From positions 6,166,958-6,230,957 of the forward strand of contig JAMKCF010000003.1 of assembly GCA_023634235.1 (NCBI GenBank): a DNA stretch of 64,000 bases, given 5' to 3'. Numbering within the stretch: position 1 is the stretch's first letter; each line of letters begins with the position of its first letter. Positions 33,826 through 45,544 of this stretch are shown here, piece after piece. A model generated the notes under the pieces. That model had not been told where the DNA came from. It worked only from the letters and a program-made list of their open reading frames with translations, and did no database searches. The translations under genes and the position numbers were made by a program. The stretch is from Pisaster brevispinus. Its lineage: Eukaryota > Echinodermata > Asteroidea > Forcipulatida > Asteriidae.

Positions 33826-34687
33826 AGAGAAACACACATTAACTAATTTTACGGTATTGGTAGTTTTGAAACTGAATAACGACAGTTCATCATTCTTAGC
33901 GGTGTAACATGTAACATACCAAGCACTTTCTTATGTATAGGAACCGTCAAGAGGTGGCGCCCTTTAGGTAACATGTAAAGCTTGAGACATGTCAGAAGTC
34001 CTAAAGCACACACGGACTTGAGTCCAGAATAGCACTGTTTCTCACAGAGCCTTTTATACAATCTGCCCAGCAACTTTACATCATAACCTAAACCTACTGG
34101 AGTTGCCGGACTACTGAGAAACAGCGTATATAAATTAATACAATATACTAATATATACTTTGAGATTGCACTTTTAGAAAAACTGTAAACAAGTTACTCA
34201 TTTTATCTTAAAAATTTTGTGCTAATTTCACGCAAATAGAAACAAAAAACACTTATAGTTTTCTCCAAAATTATGACTAAAAAGGAAGTATATTTTATGT
34301 AAACGGGCAGAGTATGAAAATGCGCCTGACCATTCTTTTAAGTTTTTTTAAAATAAAGAATTACTTGTATTAACTCTAGAAGGATCAAAGAAAAACACAA
34401 ATGACGTAAAAAGGTTTAAAACATTATCACGACCTTGGACCATTGCATAACCATACCATGTAAACAAAAAATTTGGCTAAAAGTTTTACAATTGTATTCT
34501 GAACTTATTTTAATTAAACACAACATTGTTGCAGATATGCAGATGTAAAAAAAAATAGTGAACAAATTGAAACAGTGCTTTCATGTGAAGATCGATGTAC
34601 AAAAACAAAAATGTTAATTTCAATCCAGAATTTCAATGCTGAAAAAGTATTACCCTCAAAAGTAAAAAAAAAAGTACACCTGAAAGA

Positions 34688-34810
34688 CTCAGGTGAAGTT
34701 TGTGGTAACACCATGTGTAAACCCTTTTTTGAGTAGCGGTGGTTCTGAGAAGAACCGGTGGTTTGACAACTCGACGTTTCGATCAGTATGCTCTGATCGT
34801 CTTCATGAGG
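34688..34810. mobile_element. Fragment of the GGTAACACCATGTGTA family
   Basis: CTCAGGTGAAGTTTGTGGTA, ACACCATGTGTAAA, GAGAAGAACCGGTGG and CGACGTTTCGATCAGTATGC match the left arm of 23276-24200. Confidence 0.6.
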
Positions 34811-34918
34811 AAGCTGGGTTCGATTTCACAAAGATAGTCCTAACTTAGGACTAGTCCTAGGAGTTATTAAAAAACTTAAGGCTAGTCCTAAGTTAGATAA
34901 GACTACTCTTGTAGCAGC
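34809..34918. mobile_element. MITE fragment, CGATTTCACAAAG family
   Basis: GTTCGATTTCACAAAGATAG, then inverted TCCTAACTTAGGACTAGTCC and GGCTAGTCCTAAGTTAG. Right end decayed. Confidence 0.55.
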
Positions 34919-36154
34919 ATCCAACAACAGAGTCCAGCATAACTGCCCTTTTTTCAGAGCGAAATTTGAAACATGACGTTATTGGATTTCAACATCTAAT
35001 GAATCTTCAAATTTCAAGGAAGAATTGTTCGTCAGTCAAAATGTCAACTTCAATGCCGTTTTGATTAAAAAGATATCGAAAGTCAGCAATGCACCAAATC
35101 ATCCCCGTACAAAAATAAACAGACCCATTTTATTATGTCGACAAATTTTGCAGTGGAATGGTATCAAATACAATGGCAATTTACACCATTTTAACGTGTG
35201 GTTAGAGACTTGTAATTTCCCCCACTCACATGAAGACTGTCTATTAGAAAATGAGTACATCACACAAATGAATTTGACATTTCTCTTCCTCTTTGAATTT
35301 GAGAATGAATTAGTCATCGTAGTATATGGTGGACTGCGCGTCTCCTCTCGGTATTAGTTTATTTGGTGCCCGTAATTTCTCGTAAACAGTAAGGTAAAAC
35401 AGTAAGTCAAGACAGGAGTGCGTGCTTCATGCAGTACATGGGGAGGTGGGGATTAAGCTAAAAACTGTAGTCGAAAACTACTGCAGAATCTCTGGGGAGA
35501 ACTGCGTCTTTGTTGTTACAGTCACACCTCAAGTGAGGATGATGCTGGCCATAAAAAGCACTTCGCTGCATGACTATAGCATTTGACGATTTCGAGTGCT
35601 TAATAAATTCTACACTCTAAAAGAAGAGGGGGGGGGGCAAACCGTCATAATACTGCTGGTAGCAGCACGCAAAAAATATTCCCGCAAACTCGACCGGTGT
35701 TGCCATGGAAACTCAAGTTTAACAACCATTGGCCGTAAAATTGATCAGATCAAATGTTGAGAAGGTTTTCAAAGCTGTTGATTGGCCGACCATGGCAGTC
35801 TGAAAACCCCATTTTTACAGCCTTGACGATGACAAAGTGGCGATCAAGACGACAGAACTAACGCTATATGGCACTCCCCGGCTGTGATGCGTCTTAGCTC
35901 CGCGGTTTGAAGCAACTCGACAAGGTCACAACGAACATGTTCGCAAGAAAATAAGTGGACACAGACAATTTGGACCCGTGAACGGGAATTTTGGTAAGTT
36001 GATCTTCATCTGGCAACGGCCATAGATAACATATTTTTCAAGACGCTTTTTTACTGCAGGCCTAGTTTTCGTTCGACAGCATTTTGCATAGTTGTCTAAG
36101 CGAGTTGTGGACAAAATTATGTAGCAAAGGTATAAAAGTTGTTTTTCATTTTAA

Positions 36155-36445
36155 AGTGAAGGTATACGTTTGGTATTCACTGGCTCAAAAATTTAAAGGT
36201 AATAAAAACTTACTTGGCTAGGAGTACAGCAGCTTTCGATAGTACTAACGCATTTTTTGAAATATGTCAATTCAAAATAATGTGGTTATGGGAAAAGATA
36301 TCAATTTTTATCCCCCAAAATATTGAATCTGAGAAACGTTTTTCAGATTGTGTATTCCTATTAGGGATTGTTCTTCCCGCGTGGACATATTTGCTCTGGA
36401 TTTTTGGCGATATCTAAAAGCGCGACCACCTTTTTAAATGAAACC
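36155..36445 (+). mobile_element. MITE fragment, TTAAAGG family
   Basis: AAAGTGAAGGTATACGTTTG at left with a GAGAAACGTTTTTCAGATTG interior as in 32152-32536; right end missing. Confidence 0.5.
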
Positions 36446-38678
36446 TTCACAGGTTAGTTTTGTAAATTGCTACATTTATATGGGATTAAAATAATTGCAC
36501 GTAGGGTGAACAAACAAACAGAATCCACGGGAAACTTGATTGGAAGAAATCCAAAACCAAAACAAAAACTATCATCTTTTTGATAACATGTAATCAAATA
36601 AACGCTAGATATAAAATATTAGATATAATTGATTGGGTTTACTCTTTACACAGACTGTTGAAAGAATTGCCTTGTAGAAGTGCCTTCCCGAGTCCGTAGG
36701 GTGAACAAACAAACAGAATCCACGGGAAACTTGATCGGAAGGAATATTAATAATTATCCCTTGTGCACTCTTGACCTCACTGTAGAACAGCAGAAGCTGA
36801 TGGCGAGCTGCCGAACGCCCGATAGAGAAACAATAAATAATAGAAAAACAATCATTCGATCAACTGATGTTCAAAAAGGTGGGGACAATTAACAAGTATG
36901 TAGTTAACCATTGTCTACTTGGTTTGAAATGTGGGAAAGAGGCTCAGGATGGTGGGGGCTGATTACGATGAAACATAGGTGGTTTATAAACCACATAATA
37001 AAAACAAATTCTTACATGTAGCTCTCAGCTCTGGTACATATATGTCATCAAAGACATGAATTTACCAGAGTAGCTGCATCTATGTACATGTATTGAAATT
37101 TACAGGTACTTTAAAAGATGCATGCTCATCAAAAACATTATAGCTGTTGGCTATCTCTCACATTAAGAAAGGCGAAACAGTAACATGTTGTACATGTGTA
37201 CATGAAACATTTTTTCTTTGCATTTCCTCTTACACAAATATGTATGGTTTCTACACTCCTTGAACACAATTAGAGCCCACATTATCATAAACTGAACCTT
37301 CCAAGACATCACCCTATAGATGCATGTTACAGGATGCATACAGTCCCAGCCTGCATGACTTACCTCTTTGCCCTCTGAAATTGTACTGAATGATCTAGAC
37401 ACCAACCTAACAGCATCTCTGCCACTTACAACATGACCTAAAACCTTCCTTTGTGTCAAACAGAGAAACTAAAGCCTTACAATTGGAATTGAATTAGACC
37501 CACCACAATGTTCCATAGTGTCATACACCAGAAAACCCACACATACTTTGGTTCAATTCAATGCACATCACACACATTCATTGAACTAGTCAGTGATACA
37601 TGTTAAAAATGTACCAGAAATCTTCCATCTCCACCAAAAAATGCTCTTCTCATTATTTTTTATTGGTTGTACCCAAAAGTATAGTTGCAATGGTAAACCT
37701 GATTTATGTTGATGTTAATATTAAATATACCATTTAAAAGCATTCTTATTCGAAGCTCATTGCAAATCCATTAAGATTACTTGAAGGAAGCTGTTTAATT
37801 TCCAAAGGGTAATACTGAACCCTGAAACTTTAACATTTTGGGAAGCTGTTTAATTTCCAGGAGGTAATACTGACCCTGAAAACTTTAACCTAATTAAACA
37901 ATTTCCATTTGCACACTGTGGATCAAACCACATTTTGGCTGTAAGACAAATGAACTGCGAATGAGGGTAAAAACAATTATTTTACACAACAAACTATCTA
38001 ACACCATGAGGCAAACACTTTAACAAAAAGTCTCAATGTGGATGGCTGGACAAAAGCTGTTTAATTTCCAAAAGGGTAATAATGTACCCTGAAAACCTTA
38101 ACATAATTAAACAATAGAAAAACTTGACCACAATTTCCATTTTTACTTAGTGAATCTATTCACACAAAAACAATTACATAACACAACAAACTACAATGTA
38201 TCTACGGCAAAAACTTTAACAAAAAGTCTCAATGCGGACGGCCGGACAGACCGACAGCAAGACGGACGGACGGACAAAATCGGTATTACATAGGCTCGCA
38301 TTCTGCTAAAGCAGCTCGCCAAAAAGGCGAATGATACATTAGCTTTGGAGTAAAGCTGGATGTTTTTCTGTTGTCTTAAAATCACCCCGAATGAGTACGG
38401 TGGCCCTTTATGGACATCTCAAATCGCAAGTATTCGCGATGTTGCACTGTCTTCTTGTCGTGAATAATGTGCGCCCAAACGACATTATTTCGTAATGTCT
38501 GTTCTTAAAGCAATAGTACAAAAGTCCTAAAAAGCACTGCGGATGTGAAAGGGCACACTATACTTTGGGAAAGACACACAATCGAGTTATCACTAAACAT
38601 GATTTAATGCATTTTACTCTAACTAAAAATGGCACTTATTATGTTTTTCTTCCAGGCAAGGCTCTGACTAAACGGACA

Positions 38679-39375
38679 ATGAACGACACTGTTACCGCCA
38701 GCACTCCAGAGGCCCGGGACTCGGACGCCGGCTGGTCAGTTGGAGGCATCGAGGATAGCGCCGTAGTCCGTACAGCATACGGCACCATCAGCATCACTGG
38801 CATCATCGGAAACACTCTCATCTGCTTAATACTATTGCGTTTTCGTCACATGCGCACGAGCACGAGTTACTTCGTGGTCCACCTCTCTGTGGTGGACCTC
38901 CTGTCCTGCATCATGGTGGTACCGGTTCACCTCTTCCCCTCTCCGCCATCAATGGCCGGGAAGTTTGGCGATTTCATCTGCCGCTTCTACGTCAGCAAGT
39001 ACGTCATGTGGACCTGCATCTTGGTCTCTGTGGGCAGCCTGGTGCTCATCAACCTGGAGCGCTTCGTGGCCATCGTGTACCCGCTGAAGTACAAGAGACT
39101 GTACACCACCCGCAAGATCGCCCTGATGCTGCTGGCGTGCTGGCTCTTCGCCTTTGTGCACAACTCTTTTTTCTTCGCCGTGTACGAGCTGAAAGGTCCC
39201 GATGTGTGCCAGTACATCGGCTTCCCGAGCTTGCAGGTACAGATTGTGTTCTCATTCTATCACTACTTCGTGTATTACGCTGGGCCGCTCGGGTTCATGC
39301 TGGTCTGCAATTGGAAGATGGTCAACAGCCTGAAGAATCAGATTTCCCGGCTCAACAATCAAACCGACCGTGCAG
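38679..39375 (+). CDS. GPCR exon 1 (helices 1-5)
   Basis: Encodes MNDTVTAST through SRLNNQTDRA plus one base. It is strikingly more GC-rich than its surroundings, which gives long false frames on the other strand. Confidence 0.9.
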
Positions 39376-40125
39376 GTGAGTTTTGCCATATTATGTCATA
39401 ATGCTTCAGGTACCCCTTAACAACTACTCGGGCTTGAATAATGTAGTCAAAGACCAGAGCTCGCCCCTAAAACCCGAACCTTCTGGTAATACGGCATGGC
39501 AAGGGGGACACTTCACTAAATCACAACATTTTCATCTATCAATGTCTCACCGTGCTGGGACAGAATCTCCTTCTTGCCTCGCCAACTACCATACGTAATT
39601 GAATTTAGACTGAAGCACATGCAGTCCTTTTTAAAAAGGAATGTGCCATCAACGGGGATCCGTTTTATTGCCCTGGATCATTTCATACCTCAACCACCAC
39701 CACCACCACCACCACCACCACCACCACCACCACCACCAATCTTCCCCTCTTCACTTTTCACCTCTTCCCCAGACAAGAAAAAACTGTGGCACGCCCAGGC
39801 AGCCCACGAGCTGCAGAAGACACTGGTGCATGTTGTCATCACCTACGGCATCTGCTGGGGACTGAACCAGACCATGTTCTTCTGCTTCTTGCTGACCGTG
39901 CCGGTCGACTTCACTCAGCCCTACTACCACTTCGGCGTCATCCTCGGCGTCTGCAACTCCTGTGTGAATCCACTCATCTACACGGTGAAAAATAAAGCTT
40001 TCCGTAATGGCTTGAAGGCGTTGGTATTGCCGTGCAGGGGAGAGAAGGTAGACGCTATCTCTGCAGCTACCACTAGCATATCTTTGGCCGTAACGCACGG
40101 GGAACAGGGCGTGGCCAAACCCTAA
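38679..40125 (+). CDS. Class A (rhodopsin-type) G-protein-coupled receptor, two exons
   Basis: Exons 38679-39375 and 39773-40125 (donor GCAG/GTGAGT, acceptor CCCCAG) join to 349 codons plus stop. A seven-helix plasma-membrane receptor of unknown ligand. Seen: N-glycosylation site NDT at residues 2-4; helix 1 GIIGNTLI; helix 2 LSVVDLL; helix 3 Cys in FICRF and ERFVAIVYPL in place of DRY; loop-2 Cys in GPDVCQY; helix 5 Pro in YAGPLGF; helix 6 ICWGLNQ, lacking the usual CWxP proline; helix 7 NSCVNPLIY. The start at 38679 was chosen because a good acceptor (TTCCAG at 38650-38655) lies just upstream, so the 38 codons before it are probably intron and 5' UTR. The last codon CCC and stop TAA sit inside a telomere-like repeat. 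Style fits invertebrate peptide or orphan receptors. Confidence 0.9.
39693..39738 (+). repeat. CCA microsatellite in the GPCR intron
   Basis: About 15 CCA units just upstream of the acceptor of exon 2. It doubles as part of a pyrimidine-rich tract before the splice site. Confidence 0.95.
39773..40125 (+). CDS. GPCR exon 2 (helices 6-7 and tail)
   Basis: Begins with the split Asp and KKKLWHAQAAHELQKTLVHV, covers helices 6 and 7, and ends THGEQGVAKP. Helix 8 region KNKAFRNGLKALVL is present, with a Cys (PCRGEK) suitable for palmitoylation. Confidence 0.9.
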
Positions 40126-40213
40126 CCCTAACCCTAACTCTGACGCTTAACCTATCCTAACCCTAACCCTAACCATAACGGTAACCCTACCCTAACTCTA
40201 ACGCTAACCCTGT
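40117..40213 (+). repeat. Interstitial telomere-like repeats (CCCTAA)n
   Basis: AAACCCTAACCCTAACCCTA, a degenerate middle and CCTAACCCTAACCCTAACCA, then CCCTAACTCTAACGCTAACC. CCCTAA is the reverse of the animal telomere unit TTAGGG. It overlaps the last coding bases of the GPCR. Confidence 0.9.
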
Positions 40214-40221
40214 ACGAACAG

Positions 40222-41350
40222 CTAGCGAATACAACTTATGCCAAACGTGTCACGAACGAGAGCGAATGTATCACAAACGACTGAAAACTCACACAAACGT
40301 ATACCAAAATGGTCGTACACACGTTAGCTCTGTTTGCAACAATATGTCAGGCCCTTTTTTCAGATAGTAGCGAATCGAGCTAACTTAATATTATGCCTAG
40401 CGTACTGAATTTTCTGAAAATCTTGCAAAATTTGGAAAATTTGAACATTTGGCTTAAATTCTCGGCCAAATATCTGTTTGTTAGCGAACTCCTGACGGTG
40501 TAAGACGACTGCCAAACGAATGAATAACGAGTGTTGAGGGTATAACTATCGTCCATGTAACGAATGGCAGCGCATGCGTAGCGTCCATCCAACGAAAGCT
40601 GAACGTACACAACGAATGGGCAACGAGTGACCAACGTATGCCTAGCGTGCTGCGGCCGGTCACGTAACGTGTCTCCACTGACCCATAAATACGCTTTCCA
40701 AGTTGGTTCAGGTCATTTTCATGTTGATCAACGACCAGAAGGTATTGAATCCGGAGTCTCTGAGCATCCTTCATCTCTGATGACCAGCTGAGCAGGAATG
40801 ATGACGAAACTGGAATAGGTGACGTCACATTTGGCTGAAAAACGCACGTTATCGGTACTCTAGCGTCCGAGTGCACGTTAGATGGAAGGACGCCTGGCGA
40901 AAGTTGATGTACGTCAGAATAAGCTGTGTATTCATTGGCCATTCGTTAGCCACTCGTTAGATAAACGCTTTGTATACGTTGGGCATTCGCTATGACGAAG
41001 TTTCAGATGGGTTGGTTTTGGACGTATTTGGCAGAAGAACGGACGAATAAGCAATCTACACTCAACGTGCGAAACGTTCACATAGCGAATGTTTAACGTC
41101 CCGTATACATAGCGTGTATTGATCACTACGTTGTCACACGCTCAAAATTGTGAACATGTTTAAAAACATTTCTAGACCCCAGTGCACCTTTGCGAACCGC
41201 TTACGAATACTATGCCAAATGTGTCAGGAACAATGACAAACGTGTCAAGAACGATTGACAACTTACAAGAACATACACCCAAATTTCCAAAAACGTCGGG
41301 CACACGTTAGCTCTATTCGCAACAATTTGATAGGTCCTTTAGGGTCATCG
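40222..41350 (+). repeat. Direct repeats about 970 bp apart
   Basis: A ~130-bp segment after the telomere-like tract (GCGAATACAACTTATGCCAA...CACACGTTAGCTCTGTTTGC AACAATATG..AGG) recurs at about 41197-41342 (ACGAATACTATGCCAAATGT...CACACGTTAGCTCTATTCGC AACAATTTGATAGG). Between them are many inverted AACGAATG/CATTCGTT words. No gene seen. Confidence 0.65.
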
Positions 41351-42256
41351 TGCATGCCTTGCCTTGACTCTTTTGTGAAAACCGGATCCTACCCGGGCTC
41401 TTTGTGTGGAGCCCAGTGAAGTAAATTTGGGCTGCCAATCTGAGTCCCCAAGAGTATACAACTATTTATTACGGTGGCTGATTTCCGCCAATAACAGCAC
41501 ACTGTTTCAGAACGGCGTTATCGCCCTATAACGGCGTTATAATGCTCTATTACGGCGACCAACGGCCTGTTACGGCGATATAACGCCCTAACTTTATGGC
41601 ATTAAAACCAGCGACGAGACTAGGGTAAAATGTTAGGGTGTGGGATTTTTTTTCTCTTGGGGTGCACTTCTGGCAATCAAAACAATAGTTTCCGTTTTCA
41701 GAGCCATTCATAATTTGCATCATATTGATGTCAACCTGACGTTGCTAATTAATTTGAACTCAATAACCTTTTTTTTACCTCACTAACGTACATAGTAAAA
41801 CAAAAAACGCATTTTCCCATTCTAAAATGAAATGTGTTGAATTTAAATTCTAACAAATAAGGATGGTGACGTTTTCTTTAGCCACGACCGGGCCACTATT
41901 TTGTGATCACCATTTTGTGCTTACAGGGCAAGTGTTGAATTTCTGCGCTAGCTGCGTAAGTGAAGAACGCTAGTAACATTGAGTACGCACGCGCACAAGC
42001 AAAAATCCATTGCTAACCCGAGAAATAATGCTTAGCGCCGAATCTTTGCTCACGGTAAGCAGAGCCATGAAAGTGTGCCCAGCTGTAAAAAAAAAAAAAA
42101 TGCACAGGGAATAGACCCATCACCTTGGCCGCAATCTTGAGGCCTTGTCACACAGGGCAAATTTTTTCAAGAATTTGGCGGCAACCAACTCCAATGAACG
42201 CACAAGGAGAACACTCGGCAGCAGATACATTCTTCTAGCTTGAACTCCGACCCCAG
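41351..42256. other. Spacer, no gene seen
   Basis: Includes a GCGTTAT/TAACGGCG-rich patch at 41512-41591 (GGCGTTATCGCCCTATAACG) of local inverted words. No coding frame. Confidence 0.5.
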
Positions 42257-43240
42257 GAAAATGTTAAGCCAACGTTGGTTTTTAGTAATTAAACAATACT
42301 CGGCATTGTGTTGGTTTCCGACGTAGGAGCAATGTTGGCTCTAGGTCGGCATTACTACATTGATTTTACGTCGGCACTCAATGTTGAGCCAACATTGGTT
42401 GATAATGGGGCAGCAATATCGGCACTGTGTTGGTTTCTAAAGTAGGACCAATGTTGGCTCTAAGTTGGCATTACCACATTGGTTTTTTGTCGGCACTCAA
42501 TGTTGAGCCAATGTTGGTAGTTTGTGGGACAGCAATATTGGCACTCTGTTGGTTTCCGACGTAGAACCAATGTTGGATCTAGGTCGGCATTACCACATTG
42601 GTTTTTTGTCGGCACTCAATGTTGAGCCAATGTTGGTTATTTGTGGGACAGCAATATCGGCATTGTTATGGTTTCCGACGTAGGAGCAATGTTGGCTCTA
42701 GGTCGGCATTACCACATTGGTTTTACATCGGCTCTAAATGTTGAAACCAATGTTGGTTATTTGTGGGACAGCAATATCGGCATTGTTTTGGTTTTCGACG
42801 TAGAACCAATGTTGGCTCTAGGTTGGCATTACCACATTGGTTTTACATCGGCTCTCAATGTTGAAACCAATGTTGGTTTATTTGTGGGACAGCAATATCG
42901 GCACTGTGTTGGTTTCCGACGTAGGACCAATGTTGGCTCTAGGTTGGCATTACCACATTGGTTTTACATCGGCTCTCAGTGTTGAAACCAATGTTGGTTA
43001 TTTGTGGGACAGCAATATTGGCACTCTGTTGGTTTCCGACGTAGAACCAATGTTGGCTCTAGGTCGGCATTACCACATTGGTTTTACATCGGCTCTCAAT
43101 GTTGAAACCAATGTCGGTTATTTGTGGGACAGCAATATTGGCACTCTGTTGGTTTCCGACGTAGAACCAATGTTGGCTCTAGGTCGGCATTACCACATTG
43201 GTTTTTTGTCGGCACTCAATGTTGAGACAATGTATATTTC
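42257..43240 (+). repeat. ~120-bp tandem array, block 1
   Basis: About eight units of 119-121 bp with the landmarks GTTGGTTTCCGACGTAG, CCAATGTTGGCTCTAGGTCG, GCATTACCACATTGGTTTT and GGGACAGCAATATCGGCA; unit starts near 42541, 42660, 42780, 42901, 43021, 43141. Most lengths are multiples of three or one off, so long frames appear by chance. Confidence 0.9.
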
Positions 43241-43434
43241 AGAAAGTCTTGAAAGTGGCAGTTATTTTGGTAGAATTTTTTGCGTACTCTACAATAGCAT
43301 GTAGTTTTCTTATACTCTAACATAAGGTCGAGTATACTCAAAACCGTTTCACACGATTGTGTTTTGCTTAAACAGTACTGGATTTTTTTATGTACCGTAG
43401 ATGTACCACAGAACTATTCTGTTTTATGACTATT

Positions 43435-43740
43435 CAGCAATATCGGCATTGTGTTGGTTTCCGACGTAGAACCAATGTTGGCTCTAGGTCGGCATTACCA
43501 CATTGGTTTTTTGTCGGCACTCAATGTTGAGACAATGTTGGTTATTTGTGGGACAGCAATATCGGCATTGTGTTGGTTTCCGACGTAGGACCAATGTTGG
43601 CTCTAGGTCGGCATTACCACATTGGTTTTACATCGGCTCTAAATGTTGAGCCAATGTTGGTTATTTGTGGGACAGCAATATCGCCACTCTGTTGGTTCTA
43701 GGTCGGCATTAGCACATTGGTTTTTTGTCGGCACATCAGT
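43435..43740 (+). repeat. ~120-bp tandem array, block 2
   Basis: Two and a half further units of the same repeat, separated from block 1 by ~195 bp of other sequence. Confidence 0.85.
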
Positions 43741-44016
43741 AATGGTAATTTAAGGACAACTTCGTTGAACCATATTGGAGATTGATAGGCACAATTCGGC
43801 GATGTTTTATATCGATTGCCAATCATTTTTGGGACACCATTGCAAACCAAAACGTCGATACACTGTTGTTGGTGTTGGTTTGCTAGTTTGATTATTTGTT
43901 GTTGGGGGTTTTTGTAATCCGACAAAGATTTCAAATGGAAAACGTTGGAGTTGTGTTGATATATTGCAGCAGTTATATGTTGGCTTTAGGTCGGCGGTCT
44001 TGATGTTAAGTTGTCA

Positions 44017-44238
44017 ACCATTTATAACAAGAATCATACCTTGACAATATGCGTCAGTGGTTATGACCGAAATGTGGTTAAGTCTATCTGGGCATAAAAT
44101 AGATCAACTGTCTTTACAAATAGCAGTTTGCTTGTTAGTTATAGGACAAGTTTGCTGAAGGTTTGTTTATAGGTTGACAGTCAAATGCCAGTAATCCTGA
44201 AAATACACGAAGAAGTCAGTACTCAGTTATATCATTAG
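44017..44238 (+). repeat. 222-bp segment, first copy
   Basis: Starts ACCATTTATAACAAGAATCA and ends CAGTTATATCATTAG. Repeated, apparently without change, at 44823-45044, 806 bp downstream. Confidence 0.9.
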
Positions 44239-44822
44239 CATTATGTTTGTTTCTGACATTGGGCCGACGTTGGCTGTAGGTCGGCAGAATCACATTGGTT
44301 TTACATTGGCGTTCAATGTTAAGCCAACGTTGGTTTTTAGTAATTAAACAATACTCGGCATTGTGTTGGTTTCCGACGTAGGAGCAATGTTGGCTCTAGG
44401 TCGGCATTACCACATTGATTTTACGTCGGCACTCAATGTTGAGCCAACATTGGTTGATAATGGGGCAGCAATATCGGCACTGTGTTGGTTTCTAAAGTAG
44501 GACCAATGTTGGCTCTAAGTTGGCATTACCACATTGGTTTTTTGTCGGCACTCAATGTTGAGCCAATGTTGGTTATTTGTGGGAAAGCAATATTGACACT
44601 CTGTTGGTTTCCGACGTAGAACCAATGTTGGATCTAGGTCGGCATTACCACATTGGTTTTTAGTCGGCACTCAATGTTGAGCCAATGTTGGTTATTTGTG
44701 GGACAGCAATATCGGCATTGTTTTGGTTTCCGACGTAGGAGCAATGTTGGCTCTAGGTCGGCATTACCACATTGGTTTTACATCGGCTCTAAATGTTGAA
44801 ACCAATGTTGGTTATTTGTGGG
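44239..44822 (+). repeat. ~120-bp tandem array, block 3
   Basis: Units of the same array. From 44316 to 44825 it closely copies 42261-42770 (offset 2055 bp, including the odd word GATAATGGGGCAGC). Confidence 0.88.
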
Positions 44823-45044
44823 ACCATTTATAACAAGAATCATACCTTGACAATATGCGTCAGTGGTTATGACCGAAATGTGGTTAAGTCTATCTGGGCA
44901 TAAAATAGATCAACTGTCTTTACAAATAGCAGTTTGCTTGTTAGTTATAGGACAAGTTTGCTGAAGGTTTGTTTATAGGTTGACAGTCAAATGCCAGTAA
45001 TCCTGAAAATACACGAAGAAGTCAGTACTCAGTTATATCATTAG
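44823..45044 (+). repeat. 222-bp segment, second copy
   Basis: Second copy of 44017-44238. The preceding TATTTGTGGG shows the array breaks at the junction. Confidence 0.9.
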
Positions 45045-45544
45045 ACAATCACGCTAAATGTTGAGCCAACATTGAGCCAACGTTGGGCCAACATTGACAT
45101 AAATGCAAATTTTTGGGCGGGGCTTAGATGTGTGTGATTTTTCTTTGATAATATCACAACAATTTAGGTGAATTTAGTTATCCAAGGCAAATTGTTGTGC
45201 TTTTGTGTGTAATTCGTCTGTAAGAAAATATGAACATCAAAGTACAAACAAACATTTGTAAATCAAACATGTAAATTAAAAAGTAAACAGTTTGAATTAA
45301 AAAAGTGTAAACCATGACTGGAAAGTCTATGGATCTTGGACATTAAATACAAAACATGCAGTGCAGAAGGACGTGTAGGCCTGTGTAGGTTGTAGTAAGT
45401 GTAGAATGTATTAAGTTATTGGTATCATAACTTACATGTAATTAATATAACTTATAGGTAGATATTTACAGACACTAATTACTTAGCAAAGGTCATTCAC
45501 TACATGTACAGAAAGATCCACTCGAAGTCAATATTTTTGAATAA

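Larger units (their letters stand above)
33826..38655. other. Intergenic, repeats only
   Basis: No gene supported. Contains repeat pieces listed separately, a 48-bp direct repeat GTAGGGTGAACAAACAAACA...CACGGGAAACTTGAT at about 36501 and 36696, three copies of GCTGTTTAATTTCCA (near 37789, 37843, 38057), duplicated AACACTTTAACAAAAAGTCT text near 38015 and 38210, and a GACGGACGGACGGAC run at about 38235-38276. The GPCR promoter probably lies at its right end. Confidence 0.5.

Noticed and set aside
35025..35357. 110-codon plus-strand frame
   Set aside because: No signal, domain or splice context; a low-complexity AT-rich stretch.
38949..39255. Several frames on both strands inside the GPCR first exon
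   Set aside because: Shadows of a GC-rich coding exon.
39574..39772. GPCR coding sequence continuing through the CCA repeat
   Set aside because: Open by chance: the canonical donor at 39376 and acceptor at 39772 restore a proper third intracellular loop.
42641..43304. Two long frames with repeated ...NVETNVGYLWDSNIG text
   Set aside because: Product of the ~120-bp tandem array, whose length happens to keep frame; no start, signal or domain logic.
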